Shown piece after piece: positions 63,373-64,000 of a stretch of 64,000 bases of DNA. Within the stretch, counting starts at the first letter, position 1. Each line of letters begins with the position of its first letter. The translations under genes and the position numbers were made by a program. A model generated the notes under the pieces. It was not told the origin of the DNA. It worked only from the letters and a program-made list of their open reading frames with translations, and made no database searches. This DNA comes from an uncultured Eubacteriales bacterium (lineage in GTDB: Bacteria > Bacillota > Clostridia > Oscillospirales > Oscillospiraceae): contig CASDSM010000005.1 of assembly GCA_949283375.1 (NCBI GenBank), forward strand, positions 121,600 through 185,599. Reading direction: 5' to 3'.

Positions 63373-64000
63373 TCAGCGGCCAAACTGCCGCTCGAGCTGG
63401 CTGCGGGTCATCTCGATGGCGACCGGACGCCCGTGCGGGCAGTAGCGCACCTGGCCGGAAACCACCGCGCGGGCGATCACCTCCAGCTCGGCGGGGTCGC
63501 TCTCCCAGCCGCCCTTGATGGCCGCCTTGCAGGCCATGGTGTGCAGCACCTCGTCCCGCGCGGCGGAGGGGTCCGCGGTGCCCGCGGTGAGCAGCCGCCC
63601 GGCGATCTCGCCGAGCAGGGCGGACGCCTCGTCCGGGTCGACATAGTCCGGCACCTCGCGCAGCAGGATGTCCCCGCCGCCGAAGTCCTCCGCCTCAAAC
63701 CCGAAGCCGCGCAGCAGCTCCAGGTGCTCCAGCAGCGCCGCGCTTTCGGCGGGCGAGAGCTTGACCACCTGCGGCGCGAGGAGCACCTGGCGCATCGGCG
63801 TGTACCCCTCCGCCTTCATGCGGTCAAAGTTCATCCGCTCGTGGGCGGCGTGCTTGTCGATGAGCAGGAGCTTGTCCCCCTGCTCGACGATCAGGTAGGT
63901 GTGAAAGACCTCCCCGGCCAGGCGCCAGAGCGGCGTGTCGGGAGTGGCCTCGCTCTCCCGCGCCGTGACCAGCTCGGCCTCCGGGGGCGGCGGCGCCTCC
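63373..64000 (-). CDS. mutL: DNA mismatch repair protein MutL, C-terminal part (cut by window edge)
   Basis: The visible ~209 residues are the C-terminal dimerisation/endonuclease domain. LLIDKHAAHERMNFDRMK matches the DQHAAHER endonuclease motif (Gln replaced by Lys), with ACKAAIKGG and CPHGRPVAIEM metal/zinc-site motifs near the end, so the nicking activity is likely kept. The N-terminal ATPase is outside the window. The linker is Pro-rich (EAPPPPEAELV). 33 bases before miaA. Confidence 0.96.
   Translation of the reverse strand, partial: EAPPPPEAELVTARESEATPDTPLWRLAGEVFHTYLIVEQGDKLLLIDKHAAHERMNFDRMKAEGYTPMRQVLLAPQVVKLSPAESAALLEHLELLRGFGFEAEDFGGGDILLREVPDYVDPDEASALLGEIAGRLLTAGTADPSAARDEVLHTMACKAAIKGGWESDPAELEVIARAVVSGQVRYCPHGRPVAIEMTRSQLERQFGR

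Overview
The window looks like chromosome from a GC-rich, spore-forming-lineage Firmicute, most likely an Oscillospiraceae/Ruminococcaceae-type gut Clostridium. The signs are a Gram-positive division cluster (SepF, DivIVA, YggS/YlmE), teichoic-acid-type CDP-glycerol enzymes, a zinc-type S14, a SpoIIQ-like M23 protein, a DUF47/PiT phosphate module, Firmicute sigma-A promoters (TTGACA-N17-TATAAT), and high GC throughout. This placement is inference. No tRNA, rRNA, CRISPR array, insertion sequence or prophage was seen.

Layout. 0-9.4 kb (minus strand): a cell-surface polymer locus with an ATP-grasp enzyme (cut by the window edge), a GT2 glycosyltransferase, a polytopic membrane protein, a WecE-type sugar aminotransferase, a giant YfhO membrane protein with an extra acyltransferase-like front half, TagD, and a TagB/TagF-type glycerophosphotransferase with its own promoter. 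9.7-11.2 kb (plus): an L,D-transpeptidase. 11.3-15.1 kb (minus): a compact five-gene operon of two membrane zinc-ribbon proteins, a VWA protein, a PP2C phosphatase and a Ser/Thr kinase. This resembles the VWA/PP2C/kinase (TerY-P-like) triad and is the best candidate here for a poorly described system. 15.7-32.06 kb (minus): the complete S10-spc-alpha ribosomal superoperon from rpsJ to rplQ, with secY, adk, map, a KOW protein, infA and rpoA, a ~290-nt leader, and an unusually structured rpsN-rpsH spacer.

32.1-37.1 kb (plus): a 1040-residue TagF-like protein, a 40-residue small protein, and an HPr-like protein (Arg at the regulatory Ser46 position) next to a D-lactate dehydrogenase-type enzyme. 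37.1-38.0 kb (minus): a SpoIIQ-like M23 protein. 38.2-40.8 kb (plus): mutY, a PflX-type radical SAM gene and an ADP-ribose pyrophosphatase. 41.1-43.2 kb (plus): a biotin-dependent decarboxylase/transcarboxylase set (carboxyltransferase, OadG-like, biotin carrier) with no beta subunit in view. 43.3-45.1 kb (minus): DUF47 regulator plus PiT transporter. 45.4-49.4 kb (minus): M16 peptidase, pnp and rpsO, with long hairpins between rpsO and pnp.

49.7-49.9 kb: a promoter and a terminator with no gene between them (candidate small RNA). 50.0-54.5 kb (minus): two OmpR-type two-component systems, one translationally coupled to a SecB-like chaperone gene. 54.7-55.4 kb (plus): a YheO-type regulator. 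55.5-55.8 kb: a dense nest of palindromes bounded by a near-perfect 25-bp direct repeat. 55.8-64 kb (minus): mutL (partial), miaA, hfq, an HlyD-like membrane protein, yggS, sepF, divIVA and ileS, a typical clostridial DNA-repair/tRNA-modification/division run.
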